Positions 1-10,566 of a stretch of 64,000 nt of DNA are shown piece by piece. The stretch is taken from contig NC_065571.1 in NCBI RefSeq assembly GCF_937616625.2, positions 56,653,651-56,717,650 on the forward strand. The letters run 5' to 3'. The DNA is from Mercurialis annua (Eukaryota > Streptophyta > Magnoliopsida > Malpighiales > Euphorbiaceae). A program made the position numbers and the translations under genes. Positions within the stretch are counted from its first letter, which is position 1. Every line of letters starts with the position of its first letter. The notes beneath the pieces are model-generated. The model saw only the letters and a list, made by a program, of their open reading frames with translations. It was not told the origin of the DNA and ran no database searches.

Positions 1-659
1 TTATTGTATAAAATATAGATTTAATTACTTTTATATTTATTATTGTAAGTAATATATCAAAGGATCACAATATCAATCACTATACTAATTAACAATCTCT
101 ATCACATCTAAAACAAAAGTAGATAAATTAAAAAAAAATTAAAATAAATTCACGAACATATACAATTTAATTTTAAGAATTGCAATTAATAAATCTAAAT
201 AAGTCATATACATCTAAACATTTTATATTTTGCCTTCTTTGTATGGTCATACATATTAAGTTATTTTTATTAAAATTTAATTTTTAATTTTTCAATTCTA
301 TATTTAACTAATATCAAATATAAATATTGAAAAATAGAAAAAGAAGAAACTACATGTAACAAACTCATATATAAATCAAGTTACATATCTAATTAGCAAA
401 TCATATTCAACAATTTAATACATAAACTATGATAAATAAAAAAGATAAATGAATTACGTGTAGCGCATGTACACAATAAATTAGTTAATATAAACAGTTA
501 ATTAAAGTGAAATTAATGCGAGACCCACTATGATCAACCGTCTAAATCAACTCGTTTCTTCAAAAAAATTAAACCAACTCGTTTTACATATATAAATGGT
601 ATTTTGTTATTATATACCCCATTAAAATTCTGCCTAGATCTTCTACTTCACTTAACCTT
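1..659. other. AT-rich intergenic sequence
   Basis: No coding exon, RNA gene or clear repeat is visible. The stretch is strongly AT-rich with many short A and T runs. Confidence 0.6.
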
Positions 660-664
660 TTTTT

Positions 665-770
665 GATAATTGGGGGAAGGGGGAATGCTTGTGGAAAAAA
701 TCGATCCCACAACCGAGCAGATTACTGTCAGCGCTTATACTATTTGAGTTATAACTCATTGTTGCTTCAC
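665..770 (-). repeat. tRNA-headed SINE-like fragment
   Basis: Read on the minus strand, this stretch has a Pol III box-A-like segment (GAGTTATAACTCAAATAGTA) followed about 35 bases later by a degenerate box-B-like GGGATCGATTTT. A very similar head lies at 25527-25607 inside the glutaredoxin gene, and a weaker one near 8736. The shared 26-base block differs at about three positions. It looks like the 5' head of a tRNA-derived SINE. The body and tail are not clearly delimited. Confidence 0.45.
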
Positions 771-929
771 TTGACTTTTAATATGTGGTTATCGCAAAAA
801 AATAATTTGATAGTTCATTTTTTAATGCTATAATCACTTTTTTAGAAGATAAAATAAATTTACCTATTCACAAATTTAATTTTTTTTTGCTGATTGTATC
901 ATAATTTTTTAATTTTACCAGTATAATTC

Positions 930-1033
930 ATCAATTTTTAAATTTTTATCAAATATATTCACAATTAGGGGCATACCCAACCTTATAGTTTGAGGTGGCG
1001 ACCGCCCCTTTATTTTTTTTTAAATAAATTTAA
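930..1033. repeat. Left part of a tandem ~500-bp repeat, copy 1
   Basis: This segment, containing GAGGTGGCGACCGCCCC, is a diverged copy of 2510-2613. Together with 2185-2498 it forms copy 1 of a tandemly duplicated unit of about 500 bp. The Gypsy relic at 1034-2184 separates the two parts. Confidence 0.6.
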
Positions 1034-1553
1034 CTCCTTGGTTCATCTGAGCCATGAACACTTGCTGGATCTGCTGGGCTTGCAACATCTGTTGGTGCAA
1101 ATATTCCATATATTCCTGTACTTGTGCCATTCCTGCGTGAACTACTCCTGACCCATTAGTCCCTGCGGTGGTCGTGACGGGCGGAGTTGCCTCAGTTGAG
1201 AAACTGAGCTGGGTAGGAGTTAGCGTGTTCCTCAAGAAACCTTGTTGTATTAGTGGATTCAGAGTTCAGACTCCAGGTGGTTGCATATTCCAACCTCCAG
1301 GATGGTTGGCAGGAAAATCTCTCATTTCATAAGAAGGAATCATCAGTGGCTGGCTCCCGGAAGCACGGTTGTTACCGTCCTGAGTGTGCACTGGTGGGTT
1401 TGAATCTGTACCCACTGGTGGCCTTCCATCGGAAACAATGGGCTGACCTTCGAACCCAGTTAACTCTGAAGTTGTCCTGACCGTATCTCCTTCCGATTTA
1501 TTCAGCAGAACTCCTCCATCACTGATTTGTTTTTCTTTATCCACCATTTTCAC
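1034..1553 (-). pseudogene. Degenerate N-terminal gag fragment
   Basis: Two minus-strand frames (1266-1553 and 1020-1235) together resemble the first ~150 residues of the complete element's gag. Shared features are a Gly/Pro-rich N-terminus, the NTL(T/S)PTQL segment and the (V/L)QAQEYLEYM-like helix rich in Gln. A stop and a frame change separate the two pieces, and everything beyond the Gln-rich helix is missing. It cannot encode a functional protein. Confidence 0.75.
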
Positions 1554-1621
1554 ACAAGATCACAGAGAAAGAAACAGAAAATAATAACACCAGACTGTGG
1601 GGGGTCACAGACGGCGCCAAG

Positions 1622-2184
1622 TGATAAATCACCAAATGAGATCCGAGCTCCTCAAGCCTACACAAACAGCAAACAGAGGTCAGAAAGAACTTCGGTGGGG
1701 GTCACCGGACATTCACTCCGACGCTCAAGTAAGATTTCTGAGTAAGGAAGAAGAAGAAGAAGAAGAGAAAAGAAGGAGAATATTCAGAGAAGAGAAAGAA
1801 TACCTAGGGTTTGCCTTTAAACCCCTTATTTATAGTTAGGGTTTAAGGGCAAACCTTGCCTTGCTGGCAGGGTGTCCTTGGAGTGGTCCCTGAAAAACGG
1901 TTATGCCTACGTGGAGGATATTCCCGTATGGGGCGTAGGTTGTTAGGTGTGTCAGGTGGAGAGAACATTCCTCACGCACCTGTCAGAGGATCTTCTGTGG
2001 TCCCAGGATCTGGTACATGTGCGTGTGCTCGTGGGCCAGATCTCGGAGCTCGGTCAGAACCTGAAGCCCGGATTGCTTGAACCAAAATTACATATTTCTA
2101 GTTTCTGAGTTTGAGTGTATCTCAAAGCTCGGGTCGTCTGTACCGAGCTTTCATGTCCCTCATCTAAAAGTTCGGACAGAGCTT
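1622..2184 (-). repeat. Diverged LTR of the Gypsy relic
   Basis: The segment ends (minus strand) in TTTATCA next to the PBS. It keeps the CT-rich leader, the TATAAATA box at about 1826-1834 (minus) and the inverted repeat around that box seen in the complete element's LTRs. The outer boundary is uncertain because similarity fades after about 2085. Confidence 0.7.
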
Positions 2185-2498
2185 TTAACTCAAATTTATT
2201 TACAGAGCTCAAAATCAGCATACGACGTCGTAATTACACAACTCAACAATGCCAAAAGAGGCCCAAAGGGGACCAAAAGGGACGCAAAAATTGCATGTGA
2301 GAAAACAAAAGGAACACGTTGTTCAGCAAAATGTCCCTTGCACTCAAGGCTGTGTGCATTGAAGATGCACAGCGTGGGAATGCTGCTGCTCCTCAGCGTG
2401 CTGCAACTGCCGTTAGCATGGGTGCTGCGCCTATATTAATGAAATAGCCAAAATTATAGATATACATTGTCATATTGGTTATTATATTGTAAATTTTC

Positions 2499-2998
2499 TC
2501 AACATGATTCATTATCTTTCAAATTTTTACCAAATATATTCACGATAAGGAGCAGATCCAACCTAATAGATTGAGGTGGCGATCGCCCCCTTATTTTTTT
2601 AAAAAATAAATTTTATTCTTTCAACTTTTGATTTTTTTTCTCTAAAATATGGTTCTTAAATTTTTTTTTGATAAAATGTCAACTCTAATTTTTAACTTAA
2701 ATTTATATACAGAGCTCAAAATCAGCATACAACGTGGCGATTACACTACTCAACGTGCCAAGAGAGACCTAAAGGAGATTAAGAGGGACGCATAGATTGC
2801 ATGCGCAGAAAATAAGAGAAACGCGTTGTTCAATGCAATGTTCCCTGCACTCCAAGCTGTTTGCATCGAAGATGCACGACGTGGTAATGCTGCTGCTGCT
2901 CAGCGTGCTGCAACTGCCGCTGCCCTGCGTGTTGCCCCTATATTTAACGAAATAGCCAAAATTATAGAAATGCATTGTCATATTGTTTATTATATTGT
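2499..2998 (+). repeat. Tandem ~500-bp repeat, copy 2
   Basis: Positions 2698-2998 match 2197-2498 closely, and 2510-2613 match 930-1033. The unit contains an unusual GC-richer block of about 250 bp in AT-rich surroundings. In both copies one forward frame keeps the pattern AVCIEDA.RGNAAA.QRAATA, so the block may descend from coding sequence of an unrecognised element. No complete ORF remains. Confidence 0.65.
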
Positions 2999-4603
2999 AT
3001 AGATTAAAGGTTTAACTTATTCTAAGATTTCTCTACTTTTTATTTTTTATTTCATCTCTCTACATTTTTATTTCTTTACTTGATTCTTATACTTTTAAAT
3101 ACAATTTTGTGAACTTTTATTTCTTTACTTGATTCTTGTAATTTTAAAAATAGTTTTACTTAATCTCTCATATTTTTATATTTTTATTAACATAATAATT
3201 TAATAAAAATATTTTTAAAAGTACAAAAATCAAATAAAAAAAACGTATAGAAACAAAATAAAGATAAAGTGGAAAGTAAGGAAATCGTTGGGTAAATTTG
3301 GCCAATATTAAAGGGACATAGGTTTAAGAATTAGGAAAAATATCTCAAAAATTATTCATAATATTATTCCAACTTCATTTTTTGTATAGGCGTTTTATCT
3401 TAATTTGTCTTTTTATGTTTTCATTGTATCCCAAATTGATTTTTGTTGATAATTTAATTACTTTAAAGATGAAAAAGTTTAAAACAACTAAATAGAAATA
3501 TAATTTCATAAACTTTTTTATTTGAAAAAATACAAATAAATTCTTAATTTTTAAAAACGTTCAAATAAATCTCAATTAAAAAATAAATTAATTTTTAAAC
3601 TTCTATTACAAAATTAAATAAATAAAAACCCAATTTCTACCCACTATCGTCCGCCGTACTCCTCCGTTATAAGAACACGATGCCGTCTACCGAAAAACCG
3701 ACGTCGTCCTGCCATCGGGTCTGTTCTTCAAGGGAGGAACAAACCCCCATCTGGGTGTGTTCTTCCATTGAAGAATAAAATTTGGGTCTGTTTTGGAAGA
3801 ACAAGCAAAGGACTAACCACTTCAATGAAAGAACAAACCTTGCGTCCTTTCTTCCCTTAATGAACAACCCGATGGTCTGTTCTTTGAAGTAGAACGGACC
3901 CAAATCTAGGTATGTTTTTTCTTGAAGAGCAGATTCAGATTTTTTTTTTCGATGAAGCGTTTTTATTGTTTTTCTCGTAAATCAACTTTGTTTTATTTTT
4001 CATAAAGGGTATTTTAACGGTATTTGATTTTAAAATTTATTGACAATTAATATAAATTAAATATAAAATAATTATTATTTATTGATTTTAGTGAGGAAGA
4101 AGGCTTTTTTTATATTATTAATAACATTAGCGTCTAATTGAAATATTGGCTAAAGATGAAAGATTATTTTAAACTTTTTCTCAAGTAAAAATAAGTCAAT
4201 TTAATACATCGAGATACAATTGAAACACAAAAAGAAAAAATGGGATAAATTTAAAAAAAATTCTATGTCAGGATGCAATTGTAAAAAAAAATTTGAAAAA
4301 TAATTAGATTACCATAATCTCTCAGCTGTCATTTATAATATTATAGATAATATTATGTATAGTTTTTATAATTGGGAAAATCTCTCAAAAGTTATTCATA
4401 ATATTATTCCAACTCAATTTTTTTGGTATTATTATTATTCAGACTTTGCCCTTATGGAGGAGTTGAAATACAATGCATAAAATTGTTGGATATATAATTA
4501 AAGGCATCTATAGTGATGATAAAAAAGGCTATAAAATTATTAATTAGGATGATGAATAATTAATATCATTGAAGTTTTGAAGATTAAAAGCCGCCTTTAA
4601 AAT
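2999..4603. other. AT-rich intergenic sequence with a short repeated motif
   Basis: No gene is visible. Between about 3710 and 3930 the motif TCTGTTCTTC/GAAGAACA recurs several times in both orientations, giving a slightly GC-richer patch. The remainder is AT-rich and includes short diverged direct repeats near 3340 and 4375 that share AAAATTATTCATAATATTATTCC-like sequence. Confidence 0.5.
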
Positions 4604-7192
4604 TTATTGATGAGGACCACCTCCAAATGCTCCAATTTTGTCACAAATAGGAAGATGAAGGCACAATGGTGTTCTTCCAAGCTTTACATTTCTTAATTCT
4701 TTCAGTTCTTTCTTCAATCTTGAGTTTTCATCACTTAAACTTTCACAACATTTTTTCAAGAATTCGCAGTCTACTTCGGTTTGCTTCAGCTTCGTCCTGT
4801 TACAATGCAAATGCCTTTTTAATATATTTATTATATTCAGTTCGATTTAAATAAAAATCGCTTTCTATACAAACAATATCGAAAAAAATAAATAAACCTA
4901 TTGATTTAATACGAAACAGTTTTTGGATTATTAAAGGTTCATTTGTTTTGAATAAATATATTAAGGTTCTTGATAAATTATTTGGTTTGATTGCGAAGAA
5001 TATGAAAGTTTTAATTTAATTGGATTTGGTTTGAACCGAATACATACTCCTAAAAATAGACTCAAAACTAACTATTTTTTATTTTATAATAGACTCAAAA
5101 ATATAATTGTAATTATTAAAAAAGTCTTAAGGACAGAAGTTTTTTTTCTTTTTCAATTAAAAGGTTCCTGATAAATTAGTTTGATTTATTTGTAGAAAAT
5201 ATTAAAATTTTACCTTTGTGCAACTTTCAAAATTAGAAGGCTTATTCATCCAAAATATCCGATTTTTGATTTTTTTTCCATTTATTGTCTAACTTCCAAA
5301 ATCGTCAATTTTAGCTTATTTCTCTTTTTTTTTTAGTTTCAATTGTAGTCATTTGCTCAAATTATATTGGATAAAAGTTCAAATAAATCCTCCAAATAGT
5401 TCTAATTTGCCTTTTTATCATAAAAATTCAAATATGAAGGATATATTTGAATTTTTTTCTACTCTAATTTAAACAAATTAATGGCTACAATTAAAACTGA
5501 AAATTGAAAAATTGGCTGAAATGGACAATTGTAAAAATTTAGGTCACAAACAAAAACAGTTAAAAAGGTGAGATATTTTGTAGTGATTAAGCCAAATAAA
5601 AATAAACTTATCGCTCAAGCTAAAAGTATTTTAAAATTATAGCTTAAATTATAACAATATCTACTAGTACATTGAAATTTTAAATATAAAATGTAAATTG
5701 TAATTTGTATAAATTCAGAACAACCATAATATAAATTAAAGAAGAACATCCTAAGAAGGAGATCACATTAGGTCTGTATTCGCGTGGAGCCATCAACACT
5801 GTAGCCTTTGAGTTTTAGCTCATTTCAAACAACTACTAATAATTTTAAACTTCTTTTAATTAGAACTATTAATCATAATCTAATTATAACTATCGTTTTA
5901 TTTTTTAAAATGTTAAATTTGAAATTAATTATTTTAATTAGAATTCTGCATCAACTTCAATTTTGAGCTATGCAAATTAATATATTTTATTATTTGAAAC
6001 ACTTTAGGTGTGTAATTAACTACAGCAAATTTGCAAAAGTTACAAGTAATAAAATTTACAACTTTGATCGCATGATGAGTTTTAAAGGCGAAAATGCAGT
6101 TTAGCAAGAAGAATAAATATTATCAATGAAATGTGTAATTGGTATTATTATTCAAAGAATTAATTAATGAAGACATTAATTTAATTAACAAAATAAAACA
6201 TTACCTTGCCCTTCTGTTCTGAAACCAAACTTCAACTTGTCTTGGCGTCAAATTTAATTGCTCAGCAAGTGAATGTTTCTGAACCTGCATGCATTAAAAT
6301 CCCATCAGTTATTAGTCCTATAATCAACTGAAAAAAAAATTGAATTTAATTTGTTAATAATTACTAGTACTTAAATATATAGGTTAGAACAGTTTTCTTT
6401 TTGATATTATTTCTTTGAAAATTGAGATTCTAATTAGTATAATCAAATAATACTAAATATATTATACATATTTTACAAATATATCTTCGATATTGATTCT
6501 AGCTTTAGCAATTCATAATAAAGTAGTAATAATTTTGTGATAAATATATATGTTCCAAGATGAAAATTCAGAATCTAATTTTAATTTCAGTTAGTACATT
6601 GGAACTATATTCTAATGATTTATATGCATATATCATTCAAAAGATGGAATATATGAAAGAAATACAAACTATCAAGATTAGGAATGCAGTACATACTTTT
6701 TTATAAACCAAAATGAAACCTAAGAGAAACTATAATAAAACCACATTTCCATATAATATATCACTTGAAATATATGAAAAGATTATGCAAATTAAAACAT
6801 TACACAAATTTAGAAATTATAAAGATAGGGAGATGAGTAAAAATACATACTGGATTAAGAGTGTTATGCAACTTGAAGCTATCCTCAAGCAAAACAGATT
6901 GATCTTTAGTAAGCCTCAGTTTCTTTCTGCTAATATTATCATTATCATTAAACCTAATTAACCCATTTCTTTTATTTTCTTCTTCATCTTCTTCATGAGT
7001 ACTTGACTTGATATTACTATTTGACCCTTTAACATTCACCTCTTCTTCTTCTTCCTGTTTAGGGCAAAGAGCAAATGACAAATCTAAGCAAGGAGTTTTA
7101 TGTCTTTTTTGCACTACTTTTGTTGGAGGTGGATGATCACCTATGCTTAATCCAAGATTAAGTCCTATATTATAATCTCCTTGATCTTCCAT
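4604..7192 (-). CDS. HD-Zip class II homeodomain-leucine zipper transcription factor (HAT22/HAT9-like)
   Basis: Three exons are supported: 7192-6851, 6284-6205 and 4796-4604. All junctions are GT-AG and in phase, giving 204 residues. The N-terminus has an EAR-type repression motif (LNLGL, residues ~11-15). The homeodomain starts at [11 protein letters not shown], crosses intron 1 at NP/V, and contains helix 3 [13 protein letters not shown]. The leucine zipper follows directly ([16 protein letters not shown]). This order is diagnostic of class II proteins, which are nuclear DNA-binding repressors in shade and auxin responses. The C-terminus is odd: the usual CPSCE redox motif is reduced to a single ICDKIG-like remnant, and the protein ends 10 residues later, shorter than typical relatives. 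Splice sites were read by eye. Confidence 0.9.
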
Positions 7193-7265
7193 GGTTTCTC
7201 TAATATTTTATTTTTAGGGTTTAGAGAAAGAAGAAAGAATATGAATAATTGGGTGAAAAGATGGA

Positions 7266-7292
7266 TATTTATTATTATTATTATTATTATTA
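7266..7292. repeat. (TTA)n microsatellite in the HD-Zip upstream region
   Basis: About eight TTA/ATT units lie some 75 bp upstream of the HD-Zip start codon, probably in its 5' UTR or core promoter. It is likely length-polymorphic. Confidence 0.7.
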
Positions 7293-7823
7293 GGGTTAGA
7301 CTTTAAACAAAGAATTTAATGGGATTGATCAATCAGTTATTAATTAGCACAAGTGGTTAATTATATATTAATTAATTATTAATTGGTGCTTACTTGTATG
7401 CTGTATACTAATTACAAACTTCAGTTACTAATGCTACTATAGCTCCTTAGAAGGAAACCATAACTTCTTTTCATTCCAAAATTTGACTTTACAGTTTATA
7501 AAGGACTATTTATTTGTTCTTATTTTACAATAACTTCTCTTTTTCTACAAAAATTAAGTAAAATTGATGAATTGATTTCTCTTCTTGTTTCTTGGATGAA
7601 ATCAAGAGACTGTAAGTTTTCCACCAGTATAGATCAATTAAAGATTTCTTTATCTAGTCCGGGATTTATAAGTTCAAAAGAGAAAATCTAGCCATAATTT
7701 TAATCCGTTTGTCAATTTTTTTAAAGAAGTTCATATAAAACATTATCTTCTCGAATTTATCATGTCACGTCAGCTCTAAACCGATTGTGAATTTTTTTAA
7801 TTAGGGCTAGATTATATTTAGAT

Positions 7824-8113
7824 GGGTTAATTGCAAATTAATACACAAACTTTATCCTAATTTGCAATTACAGCACGAACTTTGAAACTTGGCAATTTAA
7901 TACACCAACTTTCATTTTTTTGGCAAATTAGTACACCGACCAATCATACAACAACATGTGGCTTTATATGACAATGTCCACGTTAGTGTTTTTCCAGTTC
8001 GGTGTATTAATTCGCCAAAAAATGAAAATCGGTGTACCAATTTGCCAAGTTTGAAAGTTTGTGTTGTAATTGCAAATTAGGGTAAAGTTTGTGTATTAAT
8101 TTGCAATTAACCC
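7824..8113. mobile_element. Mutator-type MITE with long terminal inverted repeats
   Basis: The 290-bp element begins GGGTTAATTGCAAATTAATA and ends with the inverse. Inverted arms extend more than 100 bp each, with few mismatches, around a small unpaired centre. It is flanked by the 9-bp duplication TATTTAGAT (7815-7823 and 8114-8122). A 9-bp duplication and long arms fit the Mutator superfamily. There is no coding capacity. Confidence 0.88.
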
Positions 8114-8122
8114 TATTTAGAT

Positions 8123-9580
8123 ATAGGAATAATACGGACATTATTATTTAATATAATTTTAAATAATTACAATTATGATTAATAAAATAGTTTTATGATC
8201 ATAACATAAAATGATAAAAGCAAGCAAATTGATTTCATCATGAAACTTTATGGTTTGCCTAACTTCTGGCTAGCTTTTGAATAGGTTGTGAAGTCACAAT
8301 ATAGTAATTGAAGTTTCATTTAACCATAAACACAAAACCCATCAACTAACACCATTTGCTGATAATTAATATTTTTTACCATTAAGTGGCACTCCTTAAT
8401 TATTAATATTTTACATTAAATCTTTAAATCTTTAAATTTTACCAATTTAATATTTTTTTATCATTATCAATTTATCATCTCTTATATTTATGCATAAAAA
8501 AGTGTATCCAGATGCGATTCATTCGTCAACTCTAATTTTAATTTATGACACCTGTAACTTTTTTTTGACTGATTTTCCATTTTAGTTTATGATAAAAAAA
8601 AATTGATGATTTTTTTTTGGAAGAACCGAATCAAATATTACAACAGAACATAGAATCTTATACACCCATCACGAATAATTTAAAGAGATATTAATCTCAA
8701 AGATGAACTAAATTTTCTTAGTATAAAAATTCTAAGAGATAAGTTATAACTTAAATGGTATGTGCACTATTCAAATTTTACTGCAATTTATATAATTATT
8801 TTTTATTTTGATTTCCTTCATTTTTTTAATATGTTTTATACTATTTATAACATTTTTAATATGCCACTACTTATAACATTTTTCTCATTTTATTGGTTAG
8901 TTATATAATTTTCCTTTATACTCTGCTTAGGGTTCAAGCTCCATCTACTCCATTATAAAAAGAAAGAGTAAAAGGTCATTCTTATTCATAAACTTATAGT
9001 TCGGGATAAAAATAATTCATTTTCAACTATTTTAAATAATTAAAGACAATATTTTTTATTATTAGGTCAATGAAAGATAATACTCTCAATTTTTATATCA
9101 ATAAAAGGTAACACTCAATTTTTAGGTAAATAGAGAACAAAATTGGATTATCCCGCTCGTTAACTTGTTCATACTAAATTACCTAAAAATAGAAAATAAT
9201 GGCTGAAAGTGAATCATTTGACCCCGAGTCATAATTTTAAGGACCGGCTTGAGTGTTTGCTCAAAGAAAAGGGCAAATATCATTCTACTGCATTACCACT
9301 AGAAATCAACTGAATCTAAAAGCCAAAATTTCTAAAAAGTTGAGAGATGAATTTTCAAATAATAAAAAGAGTGTCACTAAAAATAGCAATAAAATGACAA
9401 GATCTGGACATGCCATAGTATGTCTCGGTCAAATCTCACAAGCAAACATAATTATAGAGATGGGTTCTGCACTGTTTCTCCAACCCCTTAACCAATAATT
9501 GACTCTCTCACTTCTATTTATGCATTTCTGCTCACATTCATAGCCTCCTATTTCCTAAGGATATCAAACCTGTTAATACA
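8123..9580. other. Intergenic sequence with a degraded inverted repeat
   Basis: No supported exon is present. A diverged inverted repeat spans about 8978-9245: the left arm contains AACTTATAGTTCGGGATAAA, and the right arm, inverted, reads AATTATGACTCGGGGTCAAA. It is probably a decayed MITE. Near 8736 a block (AGTTATAACTTAAATGGTAT) resembles the box-A head of the SINE-like fragments at 665 and 25527. Confidence 0.4.
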
Positions 9581-10156
9581 ATGAATTTTTTGCTTCTTAT
9601 CTTATGTATTCTCACTTCTTCTTTGTATTTCTGTTCCCATTACATATTATCCGTTTCATCTCCGTCCGTCACCTTTCTTACGGGAAGGAGATCCTTGAGA
9701 GAACAGAGGATGGTGCCACAACTCGACCGTTGCAATGAACACCACCAAGAACAGGTATGATTTAGTTTTGTTTGCTGATAAATCCTTAATCTGAATCCGC
9801 GGCGGAGACACTTACATTTTGTTCAGTTCGGTTATATTTTTAACAAACAGAACTGAGGTTTTTTTATAATGTCAACCAAACCGAACTAAATTTATCGATT
9901 AGTTCGATTATTTGGTTTGCTTCGGTTTTTGCACAACAGTACTTATATTTCATTATTTAGATTTTATATTCCTAGGACCTGAGTTTGAATATATGAGTTG
10001 CAGGTTCTGGATGACAACAAAAAGCGAGTAATATTCGAAGAGCATTTCAGAGAACAAAAGCATGAGAGCAGAAATGATTTAGAGCTTCTTTACCACATTG
10101 ACTACAATGGTGTGACTACTCATCCAGTGCCGACTCCAAAACATCCGAGACCATAG
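9581..10156 (+). CDS. Small secreted peptide-precursor-like protein, two exons
   Basis: Exon 1 is 9581-9754 and exon 2 is 10004-10156, joined in phase through a GTATGA donor and a TTGCAG acceptor, giving 108 residues. The N-terminus is a hydrophobic signal peptide (MNFLLLILCILTSSLYF). The middle is charged and poorly conserved-looking. The C-terminus is a compact Tyr/Pro/His-rich segment starting at an acidic HIDYNG and ending PTPKHPRP at the stop codon. This layout (signal peptide, variable pro-region, terminal motif with an Asp-Tyr that could be sulfated, and prolines) is that of plant signalling-peptide precursors. The motif is only loosely like PSY or RGF/GLV peptides, and I do not recognise the exact family. 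The gene has its own plus-strand context between minus-strand neighbours. Confidence 0.6.
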
Positions 10157-10566
10157 AATCTCTTTCTTGTCGCCCTTAGATGGAAAAATGAAACATACAT
10201 GTTATTTTACAATCAAACTAATTTAGTCAGCAATGTAGTAGCATTTTTATGAGTATTCGTGCAGAACTTCTGGTTTATCAATATATAGTTTTCTTTTCAC
10301 CTCTTTACTTATCATACATGTCGTGATGTGATCATATAAAGATCACGGCAAAGGTAAGAGACAATGCAAAGCTAATTTAGTTCCACTGTCAATTTGGCAA
10401 TAAATATTCTTTCATTTATACAAGAAAAGGAAAAGATATGGTAAAGCATCACATACCTGCAACGCAGCTCGAACAAATGCACACACCGCACATCGGATTT
10501 TCACAATGAGAGACAGAAAATGGATTCCTCGAGCAGGTTATCTGCTTGTCAGAAATAAGAGTGAAA

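Larger units (their letters stand above)
1034..2184 (-). mobile_element. Truncated Tat-type Ty3/Gypsy retrotransposon relic
   Basis: On the minus strand this reads LTR, primer-binding site, then the start of gag, and then stops abruptly. The LTR/PBS junction near 1620 (CTTGGCGCCGTC on the minus strand) and the LTR end match the complete element at 46824-58661. Pol and the 3' LTR are absent. The relic replaces about 90 bp of a tandem repeat whose other copy (2499-2998) lacks it. Its LTR is clearly diverged from the complete element, so it is much older. The outer LTR edge near 2184 is approximate. Confidence 0.8.

Noticed and set aside
1856..2439. Plus-strand frames of 74 and 120 residues
   Set aside because: They cover the antisense side of the relic LTR and the tandem repeat block. 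There is no start context or known domain.
9253..9498. 81-residue plus-strand frame upstream of the peptide gene
   Set aside because: No recognisable domain, AT-driven composition and no splice or promoter context.
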